Source: Flavobacterium panacis (GTDB lineage: Bacteria > Bacteroidota > Bacteroidia > Flavobacteriales > Flavobacteriaceae). Taken from it: a DNA stretch of 64,000 bases. Position 1 is the first letter of the stretch. Each line of letters opens with the position of its first letter. Location: positions 1 through 64,000 of the forward strand of contig NZ_JANKMS010000002.1 of assembly GCF_024649945.1 (NCBI RefSeq), given 5' to 3'. The notes under the pieces are model-generated. The model saw nothing but the letters and a program-made list of their open reading frames with translations. It made no database searches and had not been told where the DNA came from. This document shows positions 1-7,872 of the stretch, piece after piece. A program made the translations under genes and the position numbers.

Positions 1-77
1 AGATTTTAGATTTTAGATTTTAGATTTTAGATTTTAGATTTTAGATTTTAGATTTTAGATTTTAGATTTTAGATTTT
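1..77. repeat. Tandem period-7 repeat (AGATTTT)x11
   Basis: Eleven perfect head-to-tail copies of AGATTTT run from the left edge of the window, so the array may be longer. The block is followed directly by a small hairpin (78-102, arms CCAAAAA/TTTTTGG). A shortened copy of the whole arrangement occurs at 59802-59870. Copy number in such a repeat is likely to vary between strains. Confidence 0.95.
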
Positions 78-118
78 CCAAAAATCGCTTCGCTCTTTTT
101 GGAATTTGGGATTTAAAA
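78..118. repeat. Dispersed intergenic hairpin element, copy 1
   Basis: The arms CCAAAAA (78-84) and TTTTTGG (96-102) enclose an 11-nt loop. A tail reading GGAATTTGGGATTT follows. The same loop, arm and tail recur with few changes after the gene ending at 59803. This is a repeated non-coding element, possibly acting as a terminator; its function is not known. Confidence 0.7.
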
Positions 119-193
119 AAAATTGGAATTTATCTAAGTTAGCTTTACGATCTTAGCGGTTAAATTTATCCTCAAAAAAAGAATAATTTTGTT

Positions 194-223
194 TTTGTAA
201 AATAAGGAATAACCGTATTTTTG
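194..223 (+). promoter_or_regulatory. Probable yebC promoter
   Basis: TTTG at 194-197 and TATTTTTG at 216-223 are separated by 18 nt. This fits the Bacteroidota housekeeping promoter (TTTG, 17-19 nt, TAnnTTTG). The yebC start codon lies 24 nt downstream. Confidence 0.65.
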
Positions 224-246
224 CATCTCAAAACTTAAAATTAGAA

Positions 247-960
247 ATGGGAAGAGCATTCGAATTTAGAAAAGGAAGAAAAATGAAACGTTGGTCAGCA
301 ATGGCCAAAACATTTACCAGAATTGGTAAAGATATCGTAATGGCTGTTAAAGAAGGTGGACCAAACCCAGACGCTAATTCTAGATTAAGAGCTGTTATAC
401 AAAATGCGAAAGCGGCCAACATGCCAAAAGACAATGTGGAGCGCGCAATTAAAAATGCAAGTAATAAAGATACTGCCAACTATAAAGAAATTTTGTTTGA
501 AGGATACGCTCCTCACGGAATTGCAATCTTAATCGAAACGGCTTCTGACAACAACAACAGAACGGTAGCAAACATTCGTAGTTATTTCAACAAATGTAAC
601 GGAACAATGGGAACTCAGGGTTCTGTAGAATTTATGTTTGATCATACTTGCAACTTTAGAATTGCAAACAACGGACTTGATGCTGAAGAATTAGAATTAG
701 AATTAATTGATTTTGGTGCTGAAGAAGTTTTTGAAGATGAAGACGGAATCTTAATCTATGCTCCTTTTGGAAGCTTTGGTGCTTTACAAAAAGAATTAGA
801 AAACAGAGGCCTTGAAATTTTATCTTCTGGTTTTGAGCGTATTCCGCAAATCACAAAAGAATTAACGGAAGCTCAAATCGCTGATGTTGAGAAATTGATC
901 GAAAAAATCGAAGAAGATGATGATGTAATGAACGTTTATCATACTATGCAGGAATCATAG
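247..960 (+). CDS. yebC: YebC/PmpR (TACO1) family protein
   Basis: The 237-aa protein belongs to the YebC/PmpR family. Members were long annotated as transcriptional regulators; some are now linked to relief of ribosome stalling on proline-rich stretches. The N-terminal hallmark (MGRAFEFRKGRK, then a W-S-A-M-A-K-x-F-T-R-I-G-K block) and the central N-A-K-x-A-N-M-P-K-D-N segment near residue 60 are clear. The C-terminal third is acidic, as usual. Length matches the family. The ATG at 247 follows a good promoter, and the gene is monocistronic with a strong terminator. Confidence 0.95.
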   Translation: MGRAFEFRKGRKMKRWSAMAKTFTRIGKDIVMAVKEGGPNPDANSRLRAVIQNAKAANMPKDNVERAIKNASNKDTANYKEILFEGYAPHGIAILIETASDNNNRTVANIRSYFNKCNGTMGTQGSVEFMFDHTCNFRIANNGLDAEELELELIDFGAEEVFEDEDGILIYAPFGSFGALQKELENRGLEILSSGFERIPQITKELTEAQIADVEKLIEKIEEDDDVMNVYHTMQES

Positions 961-980
961 TTTTCTTCAAAATATATTTT

Positions 981-1013
981 AAAAGCTCTGGATTTTTCTG
1001 GAGCTTTTTTTTT
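981..1013 (+). terminator. Rho-independent terminator of yebC
   Basis: Stem AAAAGCTC (981-988) pairs with GAGCTTTT (1001-1008), followed by a T-run. It lies about 20 nt after the yebC stop. Confidence 0.85.
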
Positions 1014-1036
1014 ACCCTAAACACAAATTCTTAAAA

Positions 1037-1432
1037 ATGATAAATTCTTATTTTAGTAAATTTCAGAATGGAATATTTACTGTCCTCAAATTAGACGGCA
1101 AGCCATCTCTTTATTTTGGAGAAAACTCATGGTGGCTTTTAGACGATTGGGAAAATAATATTCTTAAAAACAATTATTTACAAGAAATAGAGCATTTAAA
1201 AATTGAATTTGAAAGTATACATAATGCATATAAAACGGAATATTCCGATTTAAAGAAAAGTAATTATCTTCCGAGTTTGTATATTGATTTTGATAATAAG
1301 GAACTTTATAGCAACTTTTTTGATCAGGCTCTAGAAAAAAGAACTATTGAGGGTTGGAAAGGAATTTTTATAGAAAATCAAAATCAGTTTTTAGAATTGA
1401 TTCCTGAAAATTGCAGGTATTGGAAAATATAA
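1037..1432 (+). CDS. Hypothetical protein, first gene of the immunity-like island
   Basis: 131 aa, soluble, no signal peptide, no family recognised. It is rich in aromatic and acidic residues (a WWLLDDWE patch near residue 33; NCRYW at the C-terminus). That composition, the size and the position at the head of a run of small immunity-like genes suggest a toxin-neutralising protein. This is inference from context only. It sits 24 nt after the yebC terminator and has no obvious Shine-Dalgarno sequence. Confidence 0.7.
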   Translation: MINSYFSKFQNGIFTVLKLDGKPSLYFGENSWWLLDDWENNILKNNYLQEIEHLKIEFESIHNAYKTEYSDLKKSNYLPSLYIDFDNKELYSNFFDQALEKRTIEGWKGIFIENQNQFLELIPENCRYWKI

Positions 1433-1544
1433 AACTTATATAGCTCCAAAACTTTTCTTGTTTCAATTTATTTTAGTTTCAGTTTCAAATAAAAAATTAT
1501 ATTTGCTGATATAAGAAATAAACTAATTTAAAATCTTTTTATTT

Positions 1545-1622
1545 ATGCAATCTTCCAAATTCATGAAATTTGCCGTAATAGCACTTGTAATTTTATTTAT
1601 CGTTATTAGTGTTATTAGCTAA
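1545..1622 (+). CDS. Possible 25-aa single-membrane-span peptide
   Basis: A short frame begins MQSSKFMKFAVIAL and continues as an almost wholly hydrophobic stretch (I, V, L, F) ending VISVIS. This would form one membrane helix. It stops exactly where a perfect 14-bp terminator stem starts, as expected for a real transcription unit. A diverged look-alike without a start codon sits before the terminator at 8978. It could be a small membrane peptide or chance. The surrounding 1433-1762 holds nothing else recognisable. Confidence 0.35.
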   Translation: MQSSKFMKFAVIALVILFIVISVIS

Positions 1623-1660
1623 AACAAAGCCTTCTAAATTTTGGAAGGCTTTGTTTTATT
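1621..1660 (+). terminator. Strong hairpin terminator
   Basis: A perfect 14-bp stem pairs 1621-1634 with 1644-1657 (AAAACAAAGCCTTC / its complement) around a 9-nt loop, with T-rich sequence on both sides. It would work in either direction. Confidence 0.85.
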
Positions 1661-1762
1661 GTGTATTTCTAAATGAAGAGGTTGATTTATTCCATAAAAC
1701 ATATTAAACAATTATAACTTCTAAATATATTCATACTTCTAAAATCGAAACAAAATCCCCAA

Positions 1763-2260
1763 ATGAAATTAATAGAAAACTTCTACTGCATACAATCTGT
1801 AAATTTCGAGGATGATACAGAGGGAATAAATTCGATCAAAACAGAATTGATAAGACCTTCAATCAGAATATTAGATGTAGAATATTCTGAAAAAAAGACC
1901 TTTACAAAACAATTAGTAGCTAACTCATCTACAGTTTCTAATGGAGATTTTACACCAGAAGAATTATTGTTTTTATCCAAAACATACGGATTCGAAATTG
2001 AAGAGCATGCTATCCATAAAGGATATTATCTAAGCGTTTTAAAAATCCATAAACTGTATGATTGTCCTGGTTATATCACCTTAATGGAATTGGATGGAAA
2101 AGAATATTTAAGGATTGATTTTCTTCGTTGGCAATTTGATTGTCAGCCCAGAGGAGCTGGAGAAGATATGTTAGGAGAAGATGTTACTTATATTCTTGGC
2201 ATTTGGGAATCTCCATTATTGACTGATGAAATTGTGGCTAAAATTAAGAGAAAAAGTTAA
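1763..2260 (+). CDS. Hypothetical protein of the immunity-like island
   Basis: 165 aa, soluble, no family recognised. It has a mildly acidic, mixed alpha/beta composition and a conserved-looking C-terminal half (LMELDGKEYLRIDFLRWQFD, then a G-A-G-E-D motif). It starts an apparent operon: the next genes follow after 17 nt and 3 nt. An immunity role is inferred only from its neighbours (a SUKH-3-like gene two genes downstream). Confidence 0.75.
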   Translation: MKLIENFYCIQSVNFEDDTEGINSIKTELIRPSIRILDVEYSEKKTFTKQLVANSSTVSNGDFTPEELLFLSKTYGFEIEEHAIHKGYYLSVLKIHKLYDCPGYITLMELDGKEYLRIDFLRWQFDCQPRGAGEDMLGEDVTYILGIWESPLLTDEIVAKIKRKS

Positions 2261-2277
2261 ATCGAATTCGTTCCATA

Positions 2278-2652
2278 ATGAGCAAAATCTCAATAATAAA
2301 AAAAATACAATTAGGAGTTCAGGCATTTCCTATTGAACATCCAGATGCTGAATTGTGTTTTAATTTTTATTGCGGAAATGGAGCGATAAAACATGAAGCA
2401 AGTATTTCACTAGAAAAATCTAATTTATTAGTTTCATTAATTGAAAGCGGTGCAATCTCAAATACTGATTTGATACAAAATACTGTCGATACATTACAAA
2501 ATTTAGAAGATCCAAATAGAGCATTTACATACAGATATCAAATTTATAACGCTAAAGAATGCAATAACGATTATCTCATAATTTTTGACATTACTGAATA
2601 TCGAGATTATTACAGCGGTTTTATATATGCAGTTTTACAAATAGAAAAGTAA
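2278..2652 (+). CDS. Hypothetical protein of the immunity-like island
   Basis: 124 aa, soluble and acidic, no family recognised. Beta-rich segments (ELCFNFYCGNGAIKHEASISL near residues 25-45; NDYLIIFDITEYRDYYSGFIY near the C-terminus) suggest a compact alpha/beta domain. It lies 17 nt after the preceding gene and 3 nt before the SUKH-3-like gene, so the three are probably co-transcribed. Confidence 0.75.
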   Translation: MSKISIIKKIQLGVQAFPIEHPDAELCFNFYCGNGAIKHEASISLEKSNLLVSLIESGAISNTDLIQNTVDTLQNLEDPNRAFTYRYQIYNAKECNNDYLIIFDITEYRDYYSGFIYAVLQIEK

Positions 2653-2655
2653 GTA

Positions 2656-3051
2656 TTGAAGTTTATGGACAAAAAAGAGTTATTTAGAACTACACTCATC
2701 AATGCAGGATGGTACGAAGGGAGAAGTATAAAAAGCGAAATTGAAAATACTCCTTTTTACAAAATACTTCCGCCAAAAATTCAAGATTTTTATTGCGAGT
2801 TTGGAGGTCTGACACTTCATGCTGAAAATATGCTGGAAACAATGATTATTTATATAGATCATTTTAATAACTCAAGAACTATAGAGTATTATAATTTAGA
2901 AACTTATAAAATAAATGATGAAATTGATTTCAAAAATGATGATCTTGAGTATTATTATTCAACATTGATTGGAACACAATTGTATTACGTTGCAACATTA
3001 ATCGAAAATAATACAGTCCATATGGATGAAATGGTAATTTTTACATCATAG
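2656..3051 (+). CDS. SUKH-3-like immunity protein
   Basis: 131 aa. The N-terminal AGWYEGRSI (about residues 17-25) followed by a PPKIQDFYCEFGGL segment is the signature I associate with the SUKH-3 branch of the SUKH (SMI1/KNR4-like) superfamily. These are cytoplasmic immunity proteins against polymorphic nuclease and other toxins. The start may be either MKFMDKKE or the internal Met at residue 4. It is followed at once by an orphan reading-frame tail (3054-3338) that may be what remains of the matching or a neighbouring toxin. Confidence 0.65.
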   Translation: MKFMDKKELFRTTLINAGWYEGRSIKSEIENTPFYKILPPKIQDFYCEFGGLTLHAENMLETMIIYIDHFNNSRTIEYYNLETYKINDEIDFKNDDLEYYYSTLIGTQLYYVATLIENNTVHMDEMVIFTS

Positions 3052-3053
3052 AT

Positions 3054-3338
3054 TTCATACCGCAATTTACTTGGGTTTCAGATAACGCTTTTGAAGCTCT
3101 TGTCAAAATAGTAATGGGCTCTGGGGGTATGTACATTTTAAACGAACACACGATGAAATGGATGCCTCCTCTTGGAAAAGAGCTACCTCATCCCTTGCCT
3201 ATTACTCCATTGTACAAAGATAATCCTTGGGGTTAATGGATAAATTACTTCAATGATTATTATTTAAATGAATTCAGAACCATGATCCAGTTAAAGGAAA
3301 TACTTTGGTTGTATATCCCTAATTCAAACACAAAATAA
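3054..3338 (+). pseudogene. Orphan C-terminal tail, possible toxin remnant
   Basis: No start codon is present, but the frame beginning TTC at 3054 reads as protein-like sequence. It contains HTMKWMPPLGKELPHPLP and ends LYKDNPWG at a TAA (3234-3236). The same frame then continues to 3338 (W-I-N-Y-F-N-D-Y-Y...). The proline-, aromatic- and NPWG-rich ending resembles the C-terminal tips of Rhs or polymorphic toxins. I infer a decayed 3' gene fragment left by recombination. It could be chance coding, but the composition differs from the random frames around it. Confidence 0.45.
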
Positions 3339-3357
3339 GATTCTCTTTCACTAAAAA

Positions 3358-4104
3358 ATGGAAATACTCAAAAAAATTGATGCTATAATTTCAGAAAACA
3401 TTGTTCTTAAAGAATTAAAATTTTCCCATCTATCATACATGAAAGATTACAATATTGGTATCTTTTATAGAGAAACAAAAAATAAATTTGATATTATAAG
3501 TTATGGGTTTGGATATGATCATAGAGATTTCGATCCTATAACAATTTCTAAAGAAAGCTTAAGATCATGGACTAGTTTTAAAACAATAGAAAATATTTTA
3601 TCTGCAATTTTTGCTAGTTCCGATAGTGATAATCATTTTAATAATGCGTACGAGTTTATCTTGTACAGAAAAGAAACTTTAACAAATAAAATGGGGCCAG
3701 TTATAAGTTCAGATAAAATTACAAAAGAATTATTGTACAAAAATGGCAAGCTATATCCTGAAAAAGTTGAAGAAGCTATAAATAATATTAATATTTCAAT
3801 TAAAGAACATCATCTACCTTTTTTTAATGAATTTGTCTGTATAAAAGATTTAAATGATAAAATTATAGAGAAATATGACTGGTTAGATTGGAGCAATTTC
3901 CTTTTTAAAGATTCTTACCTCAAAGCCATTATTATTATGAAGCTAAGTGATAATGATAAACAATATAAAAGTTTTACAACTATGTATAAAGCAAGAATTT
4001 ACAATTCGATTCAAGAAGGAAATACAGAGTTAATAAACTCTTACGAGAGATTCATAAAGGTAATGGAATTTTTAGATAGTGGTAAACACCTCAGTTCAAC
4101 ATAA
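3358..4104 (+). CDS. Hypothetical protein, paralogous family member A
   Basis: 248 aa, soluble, no named domain recognised. It is clearly related to the protein at 5252-6004: both have an N-terminal aromatic/beta region and a central LPFF/IPFW motif (about residue 155). That is followed by a LND/IND-x-I-I-x-K segment and a hydrophobic KAIIIMKL/KLIIMKL helix (about residue 193). The 6100-6795 protein shows a looser version. Several diverged copies within a few kb are typical of immunity-gene arrays. Function is not established. Confidence 0.75.
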   Translation: MEILKKIDAIISENIVLKELKFSHLSYMKDYNIGIFYRETKNKFDIISYGFGYDHRDFDPITISKESLRSWTSFKTIENILSAIFASSDSDNHFNNAYEFILYRKETLTNKMGPVISSDKITKELLYKNGKLYPEKVEEAINNINISIKEHHLPFFNEFVCIKDLNDKIIEKYDWLDWSNFLFKDSYLKAIIIMKLSDNDKQYKSFTTMYKARIYNSIQEGNTELINSYERFIKVMEFLDSGKHLSST

Positions 4105-4155
4105 GATCTAGGGCAAAACAAAAACCAGACTTCAAAATTCAACAAAACACTAAAA

Positions 4156-4521
4156 ATGAGCGAAATAACAGCTGAAAAAATCAAGAATTTTATTTTCGAT
4201 AAAGACAATGGCTTTTTAATAAAGTATCATAATAAAGAAGGTATCGATCTTGTTCTGTTAGACGAATTGTACGAGATTTTGGAAGAATTAAAAGAAGACT
4301 GGAAAAACAAAAAAGAAGTTCCAAAAGATATTTTATATTATTTGATAATGATAGTACCTGGTTTATATTGTGATTTAGAATTGTATAGAGGTGACGAAAT
4401 ACAACATTATACCTACGACGAAATGATTTACTATTTGAGCATTGCAATAGAAATGTGCTTAAATCCTAATCCCGATAACAATCCACACTTCAATACTCCT
4501 CTTAAAGAATTAGGAAATTAA
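4156..4521 (+). CDS. Small acidic hypothetical protein
   Basis: 121 aa, strongly acidic, mostly helical in appearance (LLDELYEILEELKEDWKNKK, about residues 33-52), no signal peptide. No family recognised, although the acidity and size fit an immunity protein for a basic toxin. It is 12 nt upstream of the next gene, so the two probably form one unit. Confidence 0.75.
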   Translation: MSEITAEKIKNFIFDKDNGFLIKYHNKEGIDLVLLDELYEILEELKEDWKNKKEVPKDILYYLIMIVPGLYCDLELYRGDEIQHYTYDEMIYYLSIAIEMCLNPNPDNNPHFNTPLKELGN

Positions 4522-4533
4522 AAAAATATACAG

Positions 4534-5079
4534 ATGATAAAAGTAGCTGAAAAAGATTGGGAGATTTTTCATAAAAATTTTCGAATGAACAGAGAGGAAT
4601 TATTACCTATATTTCCTTATCAAGCAAATTTTAAAGAGCTTAAACAATTGCTATTAGAGTCAAAAAGTAGTCCTGTCTTTAATAGAAGATTTAACGCAAT
4701 ATTGTGGAGATTTCCAATTTCTATGTCAGAAAGTGAGTTTATAGAATTATTACACTTTTTTTTATTAGAATATTGGCATCATGAGCATGAAGAAATTATT
4801 TCATCATTACAGAAATACTACAATAACGATAAAAATAGTATAAATTATTTAACCAAAATAATGAATGAATTACCCGATTTTTATAAGTATGATGAAGATC
4901 TTAAATATCCTTTTATTAGAAAAATCATTTATGCAATTGGAGCACAGCCTGAGCCTTATAATTTTGAAGCATTAGAAACTATTTCACAATCAGAAGATGA
5001 AGAAATAAAAGCTTTGGCGCTACATCAAATCGAAAAAAGAAAAAATCTTGGCAGATGGGAATCTGATAGTAAAAAGTGA
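4534..5079 (+). CDS. HEAT-like helical protein, possible immunity protein
   Basis: 181 aa, predicted all-helical. The C-terminal part (PFIRKIIYAIGAQPEP...LETISQSEDEEIKALALHQIEKR) has the spacing of a HEAT-type helical repeat, a fold used by several bacterial immunity proteins. The N-terminal half carries a W-R-F-P-I-S segment. It is co-directional with, and 12 nt after, the acidic gene upstream. The exact family is not recognised. Confidence 0.7.
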   Translation: MIKVAEKDWEIFHKNFRMNREELLPIFPYQANFKELKQLLLESKSSPVFNRRFNAILWRFPISMSESEFIELLHFFLLEYWHHEHEEIISSLQKYYNNDKNSINYLTKIMNELPDFYKYDEDLKYPFIRKIIYAIGAQPEPYNFEALETISQSEDEEIKALALHQIEKRKNLGRWESDSKK

Positions 5080-5146
5080 TTCTTTACTTCGATATAAAAA
5101 ACTAGATTTAACAGCTAAATTAAAAATATGGATAAAGCATTTATAA

Positions 5147-5248
5147 TTAACTAATTTGCCTGATAAAGTAAGTATTCAGAAGTATAAAAAAGATAAGTTT
5201 ATTAAGATTTATAGTAATGTTGTTGGAGTTTATCAAGCAGTAGAATAA
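5147..5248 (+). pseudogene. Orphan C-terminal tail, possible toxin remnant
   Basis: A frame with no start codon, open from 5147, reads LPDKVSIQKYKKDKFIK and then a hydrophobic/polar end terminating VYQAVE at TAA 5246-5248, four nt before the next ATG. Lysine-rich sequence with such an ending is common at the extreme C-terminus of nuclease-type toxins. As with the other two tails it lies directly upstream of an immunity-like gene. The short length leaves chance as an alternative. Confidence 0.35.
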
Positions 5249-5251
5249 AAA

Positions 5252-6004
5252 ATGGAAAATAGATATAAATACACAAGGTATAATGAAGAGGCTACGATTG
5301 AATACATTCGTAAATTCGTACTAGAATACAACCCGTTTTTAAAGGATTATTTATACGAAAACAGCTCTGAAAGTTTGTTTTTCTATCAAAACGACTCCAA
5401 TAGTAATAATTTTCTAAGCATTGGATATGTTGTAAAATATACAGGAGAAGTTTACAGGGGCGGATTTAATTGCTATACTAGTATTAGAATAGTAGAAAAT
5501 TTACTTAATAGTTTAATTGTTAAACATATAAATTCATTGGCAGATTTTTCAATAAAGTTTAGTGCGACAATTGATTTTAATAAATATACAGTATCTAATT
5601 TTGAGACAATATGGGATTCATTTAGACAATTCGATGGTTATGATTTATCTACAAACAAAGAAATGCTGGATAAATTATGCGAACATTATAAAGAAGTAAT
5701 TGAGCGTTATTTTATTCCTTTTTGGGAAAAATATAGTAATATACAATATATTAACGATGAAATAATCAACAAAGTTCCCGAAGAAGATTTAAATAATTAT
5801 ATATCAGATATGGGGAATTTCAAAAAATTAATTATAATGAAACTATGCTCAAATCCTGAATATAATAATTATAAAGATTATCTTAAGACCGTTGTTGAAA
5901 ATGCCCTTAAAGAAGATAAAAATAAATACAAGCCTTTTGCTGATTTATTTGAGGAATTGACTGAAATATTGGAAACTCAAAATAATTTTTCCAACCTACA
6001 TTAA
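5252..6004 (+). CDS. Hypothetical protein, paralogous family member B
   Basis: 250 aa, soluble, related to the 248-aa protein at 3358-4104 over its length. Shared features are the IPFWEKY motif near residue 157, the IND-E-I-I-N-K segment and the hydrophobic KLIIMKLCSNPEY helix near residue 193. The N-terminal third (YKYTRYNEEATIEYIRKFV) is diverged. Its start codon follows a toxin-tail-like fragment by 3 nt. An immunity role is plausible but inferred from context. Confidence 0.75.
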   Translation: MENRYKYTRYNEEATIEYIRKFVLEYNPFLKDYLYENSSESLFFYQNDSNSNNFLSIGYVVKYTGEVYRGGFNCYTSIRIVENLLNSLIVKHINSLADFSIKFSATIDFNKYTVSNFETIWDSFRQFDGYDLSTNKEMLDKLCEHYKEVIERYFIPFWEKYSNIQYINDEIINKVPEEDLNNYISDMGNFKKLIIMKLCSNPEYNNYKDYLKTVVENALKEDKNKYKPFADLFEELTEILETQNNFSNLH

Positions 6005-6099
6005 GTAGATTCCAGTATTGAAGAATAAAATTCTATAATCATAATATAACGAGCGTCACAAATACTGCAATTATGATATTATATCAATAAAATAATTCT

Positions 6100-6795
6100 A
6101 TGCCAGAAAACAATCTAAATGAACATGTCAAACTCATATTGTCTATAATAGAGCCTTTCTTTAACGACAATCAATTTGAACATAGAAGCCAGCCAGATTC
6201 ATCTTTATTTGTAAAACACATAGATAACACAGCCATTATTTGCGGTTTTAATTGGAAATCCGAAGGATATCATGAGTTCGGCTCCTATATGTGGCTACCA
6301 GACGTATCAAACAATATTTTAGACATCGGATTACCTAACATGGACTTGTCTTCATATCGAACGGGAGATTTTTTATTTTCCACTGTTAAATCACCAGGCA
6401 AAATTGATTACAACACGGAAAAGAATCCAATTCAAACTGACGAAGCATGTCATTTGTTTTGCAATAGTATTATTTCATTTTTGGAAAATATTGGATTTAA
6501 CTATTATAAAGAATGCGCCTATATTCCCAATATTCTTAAAAGAATGGATAATCTACAAGAAGCTGGAAGATTGTGGTCAGATATTTTAGCAAGCAATGGA
6601 CCAGAATATTTTTGGCAAGGATTGATTATTTCCAAATTATCTAATGATATTAATTTTTCAGAAAAAATGAAATACGTGGATAGTATCTATTATGATAAAC
6701 AATACGGATTGGATGAATGGATACCTTACTACGAAAGACTAAAAGAAAGACTGAAAATAATTGACCCCAAATACAACAACAGATTGCTTAATTGA
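6100..6795 (+). CDS. Hypothetical protein, distant member of the same paralogous family
   Basis: 231 aa, soluble. The architecture matches the 3358 and 5252 proteins: an aromatic N-terminal beta region, a central helix (FCNSIISFLENIGFNYYKE), then W-Q-G-L-I-I-S-K-L near residue 167 in the place of their I-I-I-M-K-L helix, and a charged C-terminus. Sequence identity is low, so the relationship is tentative. No catalytic motif is visible. Confidence 0.7.
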   Translation: MPENNLNEHVKLILSIIEPFFNDNQFEHRSQPDSSLFVKHIDNTAIICGFNWKSEGYHEFGSYMWLPDVSNNILDIGLPNMDLSSYRTGDFLFSTVKSPGKIDYNTEKNPIQTDEACHLFCNSIISFLENIGFNYYKECAYIPNILKRMDNLQEAGRLWSDILASNGPEYFWQGLIISKLSNDINFSEKMKYVDSIYYDKQYGLDEWIPYYERLKERLKIIDPKYNNRLLN

Positions 6796-6862
6796 AATTA
6801 GCATACGAAAGAATCGTGCCGTGGTAGGGAATTAAACTTTTGAAGATTATCAAAATATCAAT

Positions 6863-7648
6863 ATGGGACTTTTAACAATAGATGAATTGGCACAAAAATC
6901 ATTTCTAAAAGAAATTGATTATCCAGCAAAAATCGAAAAATACAAAACTACAGTTGACCTATATAGTGTTGCAGCAAGGTTATGGCATGACAATGAACAA
7001 ATTGCAATTTACGAATTATCTAAAAACAATATTAATAATACTAAACTTCGCTTCTTTAATTGTGGATGGTTAGACGAATATATTATAAATGGAAACAATA
7101 ATAGATTATTAGATTATGGATTAAGCCATGTTTGTTACACACTATTAAGTGATAATGAACCGTTAATAGAACGTTACTCAAAATTGACCTATACGAAAGA
7201 AAAAAATGCGGAATTAAGCATGAATGAAATGATTGAGCTAGGTGAATCGGCAATTTGGTGTAATACTTTACAATTATTTATGGCAAATGATCATAACGGA
7301 ATTGAAAGAAATTTAAATATTATCGAAACAAAGGGTTTAAAGAAACTCTCTAAAAAAGATTCTGGTTTCACAGATGATTATGAGTTTTACAAAGCTTTAT
7401 ATGATGGAAATAAATCAAAAATGGAAGATATTCTAGAAAAACTGACAACTCCAAAAATTCATAAAAAAAGAAATGACAGTCCTGTTTTAAGTCAATATGT
7501 ATCTCTACCTGCTTTAGGATATGCAAAATTAGCATGGAGAAAAGGCATAGAAGTAAATGTCGAAAGTAAACTATTACCTAAAGAGTTATTGCCTATCAAA
7601 CCTTTAGAAAAATATAAAATCCCTTACACTTTTTTAATTAATGGATAA
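6863..7648 (+). CDS. Imm49-like immunity protein
   Basis: 261 aa. The C-terminal block (SLPALGYAKLAWRKGIEV, near residues 213-230), followed by LLPKELLPIKPLEKY, matches my memory of the Imm49 family of polymorphic-toxin immunity proteins. The family is built of helices and ends in a short Y-x-I-P-Y-x-F-L tail, also seen here. Length fits. The gene is flanked downstream by another orphan toxin-like tail (7697-7870). Confidence 0.65.
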   Translation: MGLLTIDELAQKSFLKEIDYPAKIEKYKTTVDLYSVAARLWHDNEQIAIYELSKNNINNTKLRFFNCGWLDEYIINGNNNRLLDYGLSHVCYTLLSDNEPLIERYSKLTYTKEKNAELSMNEMIELGESAIWCNTLQLFMANDHNGIERNLNIIETKGLKKLSKKDSGFTDDYEFYKALYDGNKSKMEDILEKLTTPKIHKKRNDSPVLSQYVSLPALGYAKLAWRKGIEVNVESKLLPKELLPIKPLEKYKIPYTFLING

Positions 7649-7696
7649 ATTCTATTAAGATCTGACAAGATTTCTTGGTATAAAATCTATCCATAA

Positions 7697-7870
7697 GAGT
7701 TCCTTGGAACGTATTACGGAAAATTATTCGTACGGTATAAGGGAAGTATTAATGATCAGTCACAAATGATAGATAGTAAATTTGGATATGTAAATCCTAG
7801 TGCTGAATTTAATATGTTTTCAGGAAAAACAAATAGTAGTAATTTTTATAATTTTATTAAAATAAAATAA
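7697..7870 (+). pseudogene. Orphan C-terminal tail, possible toxin remnant
   Basis: A 57-codon open stretch without a start begins after an in-frame TAA (7694-7696). It reads GTYYGKLFVRYKGSINDQ, continues with FGYVNPSAEFNMFSG and ends FIKIK at TAA 7868-7870. It stops two nt before the ATG of the next gene. Its protein-like composition and its placement repeat the pattern seen at 3054 and 5147. I infer a decayed toxin 3' end. Confidence 0.45.
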
Positions 7871-7872
7871 TC

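Noticed and set aside
1-77. CRISPR-like direct repeats
   Set aside because: The unit is only 7 nt with no spacers; it is a simple tandem repeat, and no cas genes are present.
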